Source of the DNA: Pseudorhizobium banfieldiae
Lineage (GTDB): Bacteria > Pseudomonadota > Alphaproteobacteria > Rhizobiales > Rhizobiaceae
Assembly (NCBI RefSeq): GCF_000967425.1
Contig: NZ_FO082820.1
Span: 3,669,501 to 3,733,500 of the forward strand
Direction: 5' to 3'
DNA: 64,000 bases
Shown here: positions 55,620 through 64,000 of the stretch, piece by piece
Numbering within the stretch: the stretch's first letter is position 1
Layout of the letters: each line of letters starts with the position of its first letter
Notes under the pieces: generated by a model
Database searches by the model: none
Seen by the model: the letters and a program-made list of their open reading frames with translations, nothing else
What the model was told of the DNA's origin: nothing
Position numbers and translations under genes: made by a program

Positions 55620-56624
55620 TCATTCGACTGCGAGCGCCTTCTCGATCAGCTTGTCGCCTCCAGAAACCTTCTCCGCAAAGTTCTTGTAGGAAGACTCCTT
55701 GGCGAGGGCGAGCCAGGCGTCATAGTCTTCCTTCGACATCTCAACCACTTCCACACCCGCCTTCTTGTAGGTGTCGATCATAAGCTGGTCGCCCTTGCGG
55801 ACCTCGGCATCGAAGAAGGCTTCCGATTTCTCGCCTGCAGCGATAATGGCCTTCTGTTGTTCCTCGTTCAGCCCCTCAAAGACCTTCTTGGACATCAGGA
55901 CCGGTTCATACATGAACCAGAGCGCATTCTCCCCGGGGGCGGTGAGGCACTTGGCATGCTCGAAGAGCCGGTAGGAGACAAAGCTAGCCGAAGATGTGTT
56001 GGCGGCGTCGAGAACCCCTGTCTGCATTCCGCTATAAATCTCGGATGAAGGCATCGAGGAAATTGACGCCCCCGCGGCAACCAGCATTTCCTCGAACGCC
56101 GGGCCGGCGGCGCGGATGACCTGCCCCTTGACCGTCTCAGGCGAAGTGATGCAGCCCTTCTTGGAGGCAAACGCGCCCGACAGCCAGGCATCGGCGATCA
56201 CCATGGCGCCGGCATCCTCGATCACCTTCTTGATATCAGTCATGAACTCGGAATCGTTCAGCCGCTTGGCGCGGTCGAAATTGCCGACGAGTCCGGGCAT
56301 CAAGGTCGCCGAGAACTCCGGATGCCGCCCCGACGCATAGTCCAAAGGGAAGGACGTCATGTCGAGAATCCCGCGCGTCACAGCGTTCCACTGATCGTTC
56401 GGCTTGTAGAGCGACGATCCGGGATAGACCTGGATTTCCAGCCCAACGTTTGCGGCAGCCACTTCGCGGGCGATGATCTGGACCATCTCGTCACGGATGT
56501 CTCCCTTGCCGCCGGGGAACTGGTGCGATGCCTTCAGGACAGTCTGTGCCGATGCGGTCGATGCGACCAAGCCGCCGATCAGCACTGCAGCTGAGAACCT
56601 CAGAGCTCTGGTGAACCTAATCAT
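55620..56624 (-). CDS. matP: TRAP transporter substrate-binding protein (malonate)
   Basis: 334 residues. Signal peptide (MIRFTRALRFSAAVLIGGLVASTASAQ) and DctP fold: KASHQFPGGKGDIRDEMVQIIAREV, VYPGSSLYKPNDQWNAVTRG, and the ligand-binding Arg in KGQVIRAAGPAFEEML. First gene of matPQMAB, expressed away from the GntR gene; the TTGTATACAA operator lies 79 bases upstream. Confidence 0.93.
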   Translation of the reverse strand: MIRFTRALRFSAAVLIGGLVASTASAQTVLKASHQFPGGKGDIRDEMVQIIAREVAAANVGLEIQVYPGSSLYKPNDQWNAVTRGILDMTSFPLDYASGRHPEFSATLMPGLVGNFDRAKRLNDSEFMTDIKKVIEDAGAMVIADAWLSGAFASKKGCITSPETVKGQVIRAAGPAFEEMLVAAGASISSMPSSEIYSGMQTGVLDAANTSSASFVSYRLFEHAKCLTAPGENALWFMYEPVLMSKKVFEGLNEEQQKAIIAAGEKSEAFFDAEVRKGDQLMIDTYKKAGVEVVEMSKEDYDAWLALAKESSYKNFAEKVSGGDKLIEKALAVE

Positions 56625-56702
56625 TTCATTCCTCCCTTTGCCTCGACCCTCCTGCCGAAGCCTTGGAATGATGGAATCAGCTTGCGCACAATGTCAACTG
56701 TT

Positions 56703-56712
56703 TTGTATACAA
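56703..56712. promoter_or_regulatory. TTGTATACAA operator between matP and its GntR regulator
   Basis: A perfect 10-base palindrome, extended to TTTTGTATACAAGA. It resembles the MatR operator of Rhizobium (TCTTGTA/TACACGA type, from memory). It lies between the divergent starts of matP (56624) and the regulator (56728). Confidence 0.75.
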
Positions 56713-56727
56713 GAATGATGATTGTGC

Positions 56728-57405
56728 ATGAGGTGGGCCGTGAGTGCCAATACGCATCAGAAGCTGAGGGATGAAATCGAGAACTGCATCCTGACCGGGG
56801 AGTTTCATCCCGGCGAACGTCTTGACGAGGTTCAGTTGGCTGGTCGGTTCAACGTTTCGCGGACACCCATTCGCGAGGCACTGCTGCAGTTGAGTGCGAT
56901 CGGCCTCGTGGAGATCCGCCCGCGGCGCGGCGCCATCGTCGTCGATCCGGGACCGGAGCGGGTGTTCGAGATGTTCGAGGTCATGGCCGAGCTGGAAGCC
57001 ATGGCCGGTGCTCTTGCGGCTCGTCGACATCAGGAGCAGGACCGGATCGCAATTCTGGAGGCGCTTCAACGCTGTCAGGAAGCGGCAGAAAGCGACGATA
57101 CCGATCGGTATTATTACGAGAACGAGGTCTTCCACCGGGCCATCTACGCGGCCAGTCACAGCGACTTCCTTGAGGAGCAATGCACAAGCCTGCACCGGCG
57201 CCTGCGGCCCTACCGCCGCCTGCAGTTGAGGGTTCGCAACCGGATGACCGTGTCGCTTGCCGAACACAGGGAGATCGTTGAAACCGTCTTGGCAGGGGAT
57301 GCGGATGCTGCCCGCATGAGCCTGCGCCAGCATGTTGCGGTGCAGGGCGACAGGTTCGGGGACCTGGTCTCCGGACTTCAGAAGATGGAGCGTAGACGGG
57401 CCTGA
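56728..57405 (+). CDS. matR: GntR/FadR-family repressor of the malonate operon
   Basis: 225 residues from ATG 56728; TTG 56722 and GTG 56740 are alternatives. The N-terminal winged helix is NCILTGEFHPGERLDEVQLAGRFNVSRTPIREALLQLSAIGLVEIRPRRG, and the C-terminal FCD domain carries FHRAIYAASHSDFLEEQ and the LAEHREIVETVLAGDADAARMSLRQHV metal/ligand pattern. It is divergent from matPQMAB; orthologues repress mat genes until malonate is present (MatR; GtrA in S. meliloti). Confidence 0.9.
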   Translation: MRWAVSANTHQKLRDEIENCILTGEFHPGERLDEVQLAGRFNVSRTPIREALLQLSAIGLVEIRPRRGAIVVDPGPERVFEMFEVMAELEAMAGALAARRHQEQDRIAILEALQRCQEAAESDDTDRYYYENEVFHRAIYAASHSDFLEEQCTSLHRRLRPYRRLQLRVRNRMTVSLAEHREIVETVLAGDADAARMSLRQHVAVQGDRFGDLVSGLQKMERRRA

Positions 57406-57504
57406 TCGAACCCACTCAAACGAGCCACTCCCATCGAAGCACCGGCGCGCCCTCGGAAGGAGGCGTCGCCCGGAATGCCATGGGGCTCCGGGCGCCGGAT
57501 TGCT

Positions 57505-57990
57505 TTACTCGGCGGAGTCCGCGGACTCGGCATTGAGGAGGCCATAGCGCTCCTCGCCGATCTTGCCAAGCAGATCAAGCTGGGTCTCGAGGAAGTCGAT
57601 ATGACCTTCCTCGTCGGCCAGCAGTTCTTCGAAGAGTTTCATGGAGACATAGTCTCCGGCGGCGTGACAGACATCGCGGGACGCCTTGTAGGCGGTGCGA
57701 GCGTCGTATTCTCCGGCAAGATCTGCCTCGAGCACTTCCTTGACGTTCTGGCCGATGCGCAAGGGGGCGACGGTCTGGAGATTGGGGTGGCCTTCGAGGA
57801 AGATGATCCGATCGATCAGCTTGTCGGCGTGATGCATCTCCTCGATGGATTCTTCCCGCTCTTTGTTGGCAAGCTTGGTGTAGCCCCAGTCCGATAGAAG
57901 ACGGTAGTGGAGCCAGTACTGGTTGACGGCGCCGAGTTCGAGGAACAATGCCTCGTTAAGCCGCTCTATGACGCTGCTGTCGCCTTTCAA
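57505..57990 (-). CDS. bfr: Bacterioferritin
   Basis: 161 residues. All ferroxidase ligands are in the canonical positions: Glu18, Glu51, His54, Glu94, Glu127, His130; the heme ligand Met52 is also present. It stores iron as a 24-mer. The C-terminus is acidic (NAESADSAE). Its start lies inside the 3' end of the bfd gene (35-base overlap), indicating coupled expression. Confidence 0.96.
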   Translation of the reverse strand: MKGDSSVIERLNEALFLELGAVNQYWLHYRLLSDWGYTKLANKEREESIEEMHHADKLIDRIIFLEGHPNLQTVAPLRIGQNVKEVLEADLAGEYDARTAYKASRDVCHAAGDYVSMKLFEELLADEEGHIDFLETQLDLLGKIGEERYGLLNAESADSAE

Positions 57991-58267
57991 TGTCCGCTCT
58001 CCTGTTTTCTTCGTGGAACTGTTTCAGGCGGGACATATAATCGATTACCTCAGCCGCCGTCGAGTGCCGCTCGGCGTGATAATCCTCGGTGGTCTTGATG
58101 ATGATGTCGACGACGTTGGGGAAGCAGCCACAGCAGCGACCGCGCTTGCCCATGGCATGATAGACTTTCGCGGGAACGATCAGCTGCCAGCAATCCTCAT
58201 TGAGAAGCTCGACGATGACTTCGCGGATTTCCTTGTCGGTGATGTAATTGCAGCTGCAGACTAGCAT
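57956..58267 (-). CDS. bfd: Bacterioferritin-associated ferredoxin
   Basis: 103 residues from ATG 58267 ([18 protein letters not shown]). The [2Fe-2S] cysteines are CSC at 4-6 and RCCGCFP. BFD reduces the ferric core of Bfr to release iron. It is longer than E. coli Bfd (64 residues): about 40 extra C-terminal residues are charged and helical, and part of them is encoded by the overlap with bfr. Confidence 0.92.
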   Translation of the reverse strand: MLVCSCNYITDKEIREVIVELLNEDCWQLIVPAKVYHAMGKRGRCCGCFPNVVDIIIKTTEDYHAERHSTAAEVIDYMSRLKQFHEENRRADIERRQQRHRAA

Positions 58268-58417
58268 TCTCGGTCGACCCGTCAAACATGACCAGTAACG
58301 TCCGCTTTTTGCGAAACAGGATGGCTTCTGTCAAGATAGAATCATCTGCCTATTAGCATTCGCTTGCGCTCGCGACCCCGACTGCGCCGACTTGCCACAC
58401 CTCCTGCGACCACCCGG

Positions 58418-61400
58418 TTAGTGGAAGTTGCGTCCCTTTGGCATGACATCCTGTGGGCGTGGCTCCTCGGAGAAAAGGCTGCTCCCTTTTCCTTTCGTGA
58501 TATCGCGTCCGTCCCGCTCAGGTCCCCTTGATTTGCGATAGCTGCCGCAGCCTGAACCCAATGTCTCGTCCGAGCCTGGGCGAGGGCCGCCGAACCGCCG
58601 GACCTCCTTCTGGAGCAGACCAAGCATATGCGTAATATCCTCGATCTGCTCCACGACCGTATGAATGACACCTTGGGCGCTCTGCAGCCGGCCACGGATC
58701 TTCACCATGCGCGCACCCATCACCACGGGGCGATATTGCTCGAACACCTTCGGCCAAACGATGGCGTTGGCCACCCCCGTTTCGTCTTCCAGCGTCATGA
58801 AGATCACGCCTTGCGCCGATCCCGGGCGCTGGCGCACCAGGACCAGCCCGGCAATGATGACCTTCCGCCCGTTCGGCACCGAAAGAAGGTCCACGCTGCG
58901 GCTGACACCCATCCGGACGAAATCCTCGCGAAGGAAGGACGTTGGATGAGCCTTCAGGGAAAGCGTCAGATGGCGGTAGTCTTCGATAACCTCTTCTCCC
59001 GGCAGCATGTCGGGCAGCCTTGCTACCGGCTCCACCTGGAGTTCTCCCTGCTTCACCTGATCGAACAATGGCAGCTTGTCGGCAGCCTTTCGTGCATCGA
59101 GGCCTCGCACCTGCCAGAGGGCTGCGCGACGCGAAAGGCCGATGGAGCCGAAGGCATCGGCATCCGCAAGCCGCTCGAGATCCGCCTTGTCGAGGCCGGA
59201 GCGTAGCCACAGATCGCGAACGGAAGCATAGCCGCTGCCGCGGTTCTCGAGCAGCCGGTCGCGAATGGACCGCTCCGACAGGCCCTTGATCTGGCGAAAC
59301 CCCAGTCTCACAGCCTTGCGGGTGCGGATCACCCGGCGCATCTCGCTATGCCTCGGGTCGATATCCTGCGGCCAGAACGGCGCCTTCTCCAGGCTGCTGT
59401 CCCAGTCGGACAGGTTGACGTCCACCGGCCGGACCTCGACTCCATGTTCCCTGGCATCGCGGACGAGTTGGGCCGGCGCATAAAACCCCATGGGCTGGGA
59501 GTTCAGAAGGGCAGCACAAAAGACATCCGGATAATAGGTCTTGATCCATGAGGAGGCGTAGACCAGCAGCGCAAAGGATGCGGCATGGCTTTCCGGAAAG
59601 CCGTATTCGGCAAAGCCTTCGATCTGGCTGAAGCAGCGCTCGGCAAATTCCCGGCTATAACCGTTTCCGGTCATTCCGGACACCAGGGCCCTCTTGAACT
59701 CCACCACCCGGCCCGATCGCTTGAAGGTCGCCATGGACCGGCGCAGCTTGTCGGCTTCCGATGGCTTGAATCCTGCCGCAGTGATCGCAATCTGCATCAC
59801 CTGCTCCTGGAAGAGCGGAACGCCGAGCGTCCGCTCCAGAACCGCCCTGAGCTCCGGCTTCTCGTAATGGATCTCCTCGCCCCTGAGCGCCTTCTCACGG
59901 CGCTTCAGATAGGGATGCACCATGTTCCCCTGGATCGGTCCAGGCCGGACGATCGCCACTTCGATGACGAGATCGTAGAAGCGACGCGGCCTCAGCCGCG
60001 GCAGCATGCTCATCTGTGCCCGGCTCTCGATCTGGAAGACGCCGATCGTGTCGGCGCGGCAGATCATGTCGAAGACATTCGGGTCGTCTCCCTTGGTCAG
60101 CAGGCTCGCCAGCGTTTCCTCCTGCCCGTAATGATCCTGCAGGAGCGCCAGGCCTCTCCTCAGGCAGCTCAGCATCCCGAGCGCCAGCACGTCGATCTTG
60201 AGGAGCTTCAGGGTATCGAGATCATCCTTGTCCCATTCGATCATGTAGCGACCGGGCATGGCGGTCTTCATGATCGGGACCACCTCGTCAAGCCTGTCGC
60301 GCGTGATCAGGAAGCCGCCGACATGCTGGGTCAGGTGGCGGGGAAAGCCCATCAGCTCCCTGGCATGGGCAATGACCTTCTGGGTAGCGGGATGGGCAAG
60401 GTCGAGGCCGGCCACCTTTGCTTCCCGCTCCGAAAGCCCTTCTTCAGACCAGCCCCAGACGGTGCTTGCCAGCGCCGCCTGCACGTCTTCGGAAAGACCG
60501 AAGGCCTTGGCCACTTCCCGACCCGCCATGCGGGTGCGGTAGCTCGTCACCGCTGCCGTCAGCCCCGCATGGCGGAAGCCGTAATGTGCGTATATATACT
60601 GAATGATCTCTTCGCGCCGCTCGTGCTCGAAATCGACATCGATATCCGGTGGCTCGTTTCTCTCGGTCGAAATGAAGCGCTCGAACAGAAGCGTGCTGTG
60701 CTGGGGGTCGACCTCGGTAATTCCTAGGCAGTAGCAGACAGCGGAATTGGCCGCCGAGCCCCTCCCCTGGCAGAGGATGTTCAGCTTGTGGCGGGCATGC
60801 CAGACGATGTGGCGCACGGTGAGGAAATAAGGCTCGTACTGCATCTCCTTGATGAGATCGAGCTCGTAGCGGATCAGATCGGCAACCTTCTCCGGCACCT
60901 CGTGGGAATATCGCTTCTCGGCTCCCTCCCAGGTCAGTCGCTCCAGCGTTTCCGCCATGGTCTCACCCGGCACACTCTCGTCCGGATAGTTGTGCTGCAA
61001 CTCGTCCAGGGAAAATAGAAGCCGGCTAAAGAATTTCCCTGTATTGGCCATAGCCTCGGGATAATCGTTGAAGAGGCGTGCCATCTCCCGTCCCGTCTTC
61101 AGGTGCCGCTCACCGTTTGGCGCCAGTCTGAAGCCCGCTTCGGCAATGGCTACATGTTCACGGATTGCAGTCACCACATCGGAGAGGGAACGTCTTTCCG
61201 GGAGGTGGAAAAGCGGCTGGTTACTAGCCAGAAGCGGGATGCGATGCGTGGCGGCGACGGCTGCAAATGTGGCGAAGACAAACCTGTCTTGCCCGTCATA
61301 GCTGGGAGACAGTGTCAGATAGACGGTCTTGCCGAACGTCTGGCGAAGCAGCTTCAGGACCTCCCCGAGCTTTTGCAGATAGGCATGATCGGAGGCGCAA

Positions 61401-61849
61401 GCGGGATCAGGCGTCACCGCCAGCATCATCTCATGCCCCCATTCCACGAGATCCCATTCCTCCAGGATGCAGTTGCCCTTTTCCGTACGGAGGTTGCCGC
61501 GGCTGAGGAGGCGGCAGAGATTGCCCCATCCCTTTCGGTTCATCGGATAGGCCAGGACGTCAGGCGTCGCGTCGGAGAAAACGAGCCGCGCGCCAGGCTG
61601 CATGCGGCAAGGAGACGGAAGCTCCTTGCTGTCGTCAGGCGCTTCCTTTCCTCGCTGATGCCGTTCGGCAAGATCCCGGACATGGCTGTGGGCACGCACC
61701 ACTCCGGCCACCGAATTCCGGTCGGCAATACCAAGCCCCCCCAGCCCGAGCAGGGACGCTGCCAGCACCATCTCCTCCGGCTTCGATGCACCTTCCAGGA
61801 AGGAAAAATTGGTCCGGGCGCCAAGCTCGAAGAAAGCGGGATCCGCCAT
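58418..61849 (-). CDS. dnaE2: Error-prone DNA polymerase DnaE2
   Basis: 1143 residues from ATG 61849 ([28 protein letters not shown]), one base overlapping the imuB stop; ATG 61876 adds 9 residues. C-family polymerase: PHP domain, the catalytic acid region [39 protein letters not shown], and the OB-fold ([33 protein letters not shown]). It carries out translesion synthesis with ImuB as part of the SOS mutasome. Confidence 0.96.
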   Translation of the reverse strand: MADPAFFELGARTNFSFLEGASKPEEMVLAASLLGLGGLGIADRNSVAGVVRAHSHVRDLAERHQRGKEAPDDSKELPSPCRMQPGARLVFSDATPDVLAYPMNRKGWGNLCRLLSRGNLRTEKGNCILEEWDLVEWGHEMMLAVTPDPACASDHAYLQKLGEVLKLLRQTFGKTVYLTLSPSYDGQDRFVFATFAAVAATHRIPLLASNQPLFHLPERRSLSDVVTAIREHVAIAEAGFRLAPNGERHLKTGREMARLFNDYPEAMANTGKFFSRLLFSLDELQHNYPDESVPGETMAETLERLTWEGAEKRYSHEVPEKVADLIRYELDLIKEMQYEPYFLTVRHIVWHARHKLNILCQGRGSAANSAVCYCLGITEVDPQHSTLLFERFISTERNEPPDIDVDFEHERREEIIQYIYAHYGFRHAGLTAAVTSYRTRMAGREVAKAFGLSEDVQAALASTVWGWSEEGLSEREAKVAGLDLAHPATQKVIAHARELMGFPRHLTQHVGGFLITRDRLDEVVPIMKTAMPGRYMIEWDKDDLDTLKLLKIDVLALGMLSCLRRGLALLQDHYGQEETLASLLTKGDDPNVFDMICRADTIGVFQIESRAQMSMLPRLRPRRFYDLVIEVAIVRPGPIQGNMVHPYLKRREKALRGEEIHYEKPELRAVLERTLGVPLFQEQVMQIAITAAGFKPSEADKLRRSMATFKRSGRVVEFKRALVSGMTGNGYSREFAERCFSQIEGFAEYGFPESHAASFALLVYASSWIKTYYPDVFCAALLNSQPMGFYAPAQLVRDAREHGVEVRPVDVNLSDWDSSLEKAPFWPQDIDPRHSEMRRVIRTRKAVRLGFRQIKGLSERSIRDRLLENRGSGYASVRDLWLRSGLDKADLERLADADAFGSIGLSRRAALWQVRGLDARKAADKLPLFDQVKQGELQVEPVARLPDMLPGEEVIEDYRHLTLSLKAHPTSFLREDFVRMGVSRSVDLLSVPNGRKVIIAGLVLVRQRPGSAQGVIFMTLEDETGVANAIVWPKVFEQYRPVVMGARMVKIRGRLQSAQGVIHTVVEQIEDITHMLGLLQKEVRRFGGPRPGSDETLGSGCGSYRKSRGPERDGRDITKGKGSSLFSEEPRPQDVMPKGRNFH

Positions 61850-63459
61850 CACGCGAAGATCCCATGCATGTGCCATGTGGGGCGATAATCGGAACTGTAA
61901 TGACCCTGGCGGTAGACCCAGAACCGGTGCCCGGAAGCGACTTCAAGTTTGAAGTAGTCCCGCTCCTGTCCCGCTTCCTGGTCAAGCCACCATTCCGGCG
62001 AAATGCGCTCCGGCCCTTCCGCCCGCGCAACATCGTGAAGAACACGGCGCCAGCGGAAGCGGCTCGGCGGCCCGTCCGGAACGATTGCGGCAAAAGCCTC
62101 CACGGGCTCCGGTCTTGGAAGCAGCCGCAGTGGCCTTTCCCGTCCCGTCGTGTCAGCTGGGTTCTGCCTCCCCTCATTTCCCGCATCATGACCAAGAGCG
62201 GGGTACGCGAAAACGGCGCGCTCGGGGATATGGCTTTCCCGGAACTGGAATGCCTGGAGCACATCGTCCCCCAGCCTGGCCGATACCCGGTCGATCAGAT
62301 CTGCCAGGGGCGCTTCTCCAGACGCTTTTTCCAAAAGATTGTCCTGGCTCGCCTCGTAAGAATCATGCTGAAGGACGTTGAGCCGCAGAAGCTCGAAGCC
62401 AAAGCCTGCATCCAGCTCGTCATGAACGGATTTCAGTCTCTCCGCGAACAGTCTGGCAATCCTCTGCGGATTCCGCAGAGGGCGGGATGCGCCGGCGACG
62501 ATGCGGAACACGCGGCCATCCACCCGAAAGAGTACCAGTTCGAAGACCCGTCCTCCCGCCCCGCGCGCCTCCAGGCTGGAGCAGAGCGACTGGGCAATCC
62601 GTGAAGCCAGTTCCAGTATGTCCTCTTCCGCCTGGATCGCTTCCGCCAGCTTACGCTCGACCGACAGGAAAGCGACCGGACGCCGGGGGGAGATGGGCTC
62701 CTCCTCATGCCCGAGCGCCTGGTCAAGGCGAAGCAGGACATGGCTGCCGAACCGGCGGGCCAGTGGCGCCCGTGGCATCGAGATGAGATCTCCCACCCGC
62801 TTCAATCCGAGCTTGTTCAATGCGGCTATGGTGTCTGCCTCGATGCGCAGGCAGGCAACGGACAGCGCCTCAAGCACTTCCTGCGCCGCACTATCAGCAA
62901 TCACCCCGCCGGCCCCGAAACGGGATGCAGCCCAGGAGAGGCCTGGGGATCCCGAAATCGCTCCCTGAACCTTGAATCCCATCTGGAAGAGGCGCAGCAG
63001 GATATCGTCGAGCAGAACCTGCTCCCCGCCGAACAGATGCGCGCAACCGGTGATGTCCAGGAACAGGCCGTCACTCCCGTCAAGGGCCACCAGCGGCGTA
63101 TAGCGATCGCACCAGTCCGCAATTGCCTCCAGGAGTGCCCCGTCGGCGGCGGAATCTTCCTCGGCGACATCGATTGCCGGATGTATGGCTCGCGCCTCGG
63201 CAAGACCCTGACCCTGACGCAAGCCCATTTCCACCGCCAATTCATCCAGCGCCGTGAGGCGCACGGCATTGTCGCGCCGGCCCGAGCAGAGCAGCGGAGG
63301 ATGGTCAGGACGCCCGGCCAAACGCCACGAGCCGCCCCAGCGCCGGCGTGCGATCCGGTCCGTCGGCAGGTGCGGGAAGACCAGTGCCAGAATGCGTTGA
63401 CCCGCTGATGGAAAGGCAAGACGACTCTGGTGGCTGGGCAAGTATGAATAGGCGGTCAC
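61849..63459 (-). CDS. imuB: ImuB, DNA polymerase Y-family protein
   Basis: 536 residues if started at GTG 63459 (GGAG about 10 bases upstream); TTG 63513 is the longest frame. The core begins [21 protein letters not shown], with [24 protein letters not shown] and [13 protein letters not shown]. As in other ImuB proteins the catalytic acidic residues of Y-family polymerases appear missing, making it a scaffold that links DnaE2 to the clamp. Its start lies well inside imuA (about 155 bases of overlap). Confidence 0.88.
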   Translation of the reverse strand: MTAYSYLPSHQSRLAFPSAGQRILALVFPHLPTDRIARRRWGGSWRLAGRPDHPPLLCSGRRDNAVRLTALDELAVEMGLRQGQGLAEARAIHPAIDVAEEDSAADGALLEAIADWCDRYTPLVALDGSDGLFLDITGCAHLFGGEQVLLDDILLRLFQMGFKVQGAISGSPGLSWAASRFGAGGVIADSAAQEVLEALSVACLRIEADTIAALNKLGLKRVGDLISMPRAPLARRFGSHVLLRLDQALGHEEEPISPRRPVAFLSVERKLAEAIQAEEDILELASRIAQSLCSSLEARGAGGRVFELVLFRVDGRVFRIVAGASRPLRNPQRIARLFAERLKSVHDELDAGFGFELLRLNVLQHDSYEASQDNLLEKASGEAPLADLIDRVSARLGDDVLQAFQFRESHIPERAVFAYPALGHDAGNEGRQNPADTTGRERPLRLLPRPEPVEAFAAIVPDGPPSRFRWRRVLHDVARAEGPERISPEWWLDQEAGQERDYFKLEVASGHRFWVYRQGHYSSDYRPTWHMHGIFA

Positions 63460-64000
63460 GGGAATTCCACTCCAGGGTAAAAGAGAGCGGAGCCGGGTTG
63501 CGGCTCTTCTCAAGCGTCAAACGGAAGGCTGGAAATCCGATGCTGCCGCCAAGCATGGCTCCATTGGGAAGGACCCGCTCCGAAGCGGGACCCGGTTCGG
63601 CACGGAAGCGGAAGACGGCGCTGCTCGCCTCCTCCTCGCCCGCATGCCGCAAGAGCAGGATCGGCCGCCTCGCCGCCTTTGCCCGCAAGCTGAGCCTCCG
63701 GCTCTCGGAGAGGCCGAATGCAGAAGGATTGCCTCTGATTTCGAGAATGGTCGCGGCCAGCGCACCGCTCGCTGCTGCAGTTTCCGCCAGCCACAACGCC
63801 TCCTCCAGCTTTCGAGGTGTGGCCTGGAGGAAGTGCTTTATCTTGAGACCATATTGCGCAAGCCCCACCGGATAAGGCAGTCCCGCCTCGCTATTGGAGA
63901 ATCTGTCGCCGATCCACAAAAGGGCAGAGGCTTCAGCCTGCCGCTGGATAAGAGCCGCCAGCGCCAGAACAAAACCACTGCCTGCTCCGGCATTGCGCAT
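63305..64000 (-). CDS. imuA: ImuA, C-terminal part (5' end outside window)
   Basis: The last 231 residues of a RecA/SulA-like protein; the frame is open at the window edge, and the ATG at 64000 is probably internal. Segments such as FVLALAALIQRQAEASALLWIGDRFSNSEAGLPYPVGLAQYG and LRAKAARRPILLLRHAGEEEASSAVFRFRAEPG fit the ImuA family. It is the first gene of imuA-imuB-dnaE2, normally LexA-regulated; the promoter lies outside the window. Confidence 0.88.
   Translation of the reverse strand: MRNAGAGSGFVLALAALIQRQAEASALLWIGDRFSNSEAGLPYPVGLAQYGLKIKHFLQATPRKLEEALWLAETAAASGALAATILEIRGNPSAFGLSESRRLSLRAKAARRPILLLRHAGEEEASSAVFRFRAEPGPASERVLPNGAMLGGSIGFPAFRLTLEKSRNPAPLSFTLEWNSRDRLFILAQPPESSCLSISGSTHSGTGLPAPADGPDRTPALGRLVAFGRAS

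Noticed and set aside
58268..58417. Iron-responsive (Irr or RirA) box upstream of bfd
   Set aside because: A loose ATTCTATC/GACAGAAG-like repeat is present, but it does not match the Irr or IRO consensus well enough to report.
59585..60727. 380-codon plus-strand open frame
   Set aside because: Antisense to dnaE2; composition (many His, Arg, Gln, Leu) and lack of motifs mark it as a shadow.

Overview
The window looks like a chromosomal or chromid segment of a high-GC alphaproteobacterium, most likely of the Rhizobiaceae (Hyphomicrobiales). This rests on the pcaDCHGB/pcaQ and pcaIJF/IclR arrangement, a TRAP-type matPQMAB malonate operon, imuA-imuB-dnaE2, HWE-type histidine kinases, a thiMED salvage operon with a TPP riboswitch, and alphaproteobacterial stress sigma-factor promoters. 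I saw no rRNA, tRNA, CRISPR array, prophage or insertion sequence. Almost every gene is intact; only the first (SDR) and last (imuA) are cut by the window edges.

Layout. 0-5.7 kb: a photo-oxidative stress module. An ECF sigma factor of the RpoE type and its zinc ChrR anti-sigma factor face a three-gene operon (FAD oxidoreductase, DUF1365, CFA-like methyltransferase), with matching divergent ECF promoters in between. 5.8-9.9 kb: a bacteriophytochrome, a response regulator and a REC-HWE kinase, plus a single-domain regulator. 10-13.9 kb: an unrecognised gene, an ABC exporter-like protein with a degenerate ATPase domain, and a secreted S10 peptidase. 13.9-29.4 kb: the whole lower protocatechuate branch of the beta-ketoadipate pathway (pcaFJI with an IclR regulator, pcaBGHCD with pcaQ, pobA with pobR), interrupted by an L,D-transpeptidase and by an arginine catabolism block (arginase, ornithine cyclodeaminase, Lrp regulator, glycerate kinase).

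29.4-38.9 kb: mixed membrane and stress genes (TIGR02587/88-like pair, HWE kinase, VWA protein, YqaE, PfkB kinase, GFA, HD, SDR, two small hydrophilic proteins, GH13 alpha-glucosidase). Several carry GGAAC-N17/18-GTT elements typical of the EcfG/RpoE2 general stress response. 39-41.4 kb: TPP riboswitch and thiMED. 41.4-45.4 kb: acetyl-CoA hydrolase/CoA-transferase and a YdeP-like molybdopterin oxidoreductase. 45.6-50.2 kb: a complete liv-type ABC transporter. 50.7-57.4 kb: matPQMAB and its divergent GntR regulator. 57.5-58.3 kb: bacterioferritin and its ferredoxin. 58.4-64 kb: the imuA-imuB-dnaE2 mutasome.

How the parts work together. 4-hydroxybenzoate is converted by PobA to protocatechuate, then by PcaGH, PcaB, PcaC/D, PcaIJ and PcaF to succinyl-CoA and acetyl-CoA. 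Malonate is imported by MatPQM, activated by MatB and decarboxylated by MatA, also giving acetyl-CoA. The most notable regulatory observations are the paired ECF promoters, the EcfG-like promoters, and three TGTATACA palindromes that place the liv transporter and the malonate operon under what may be one GntR regulator.
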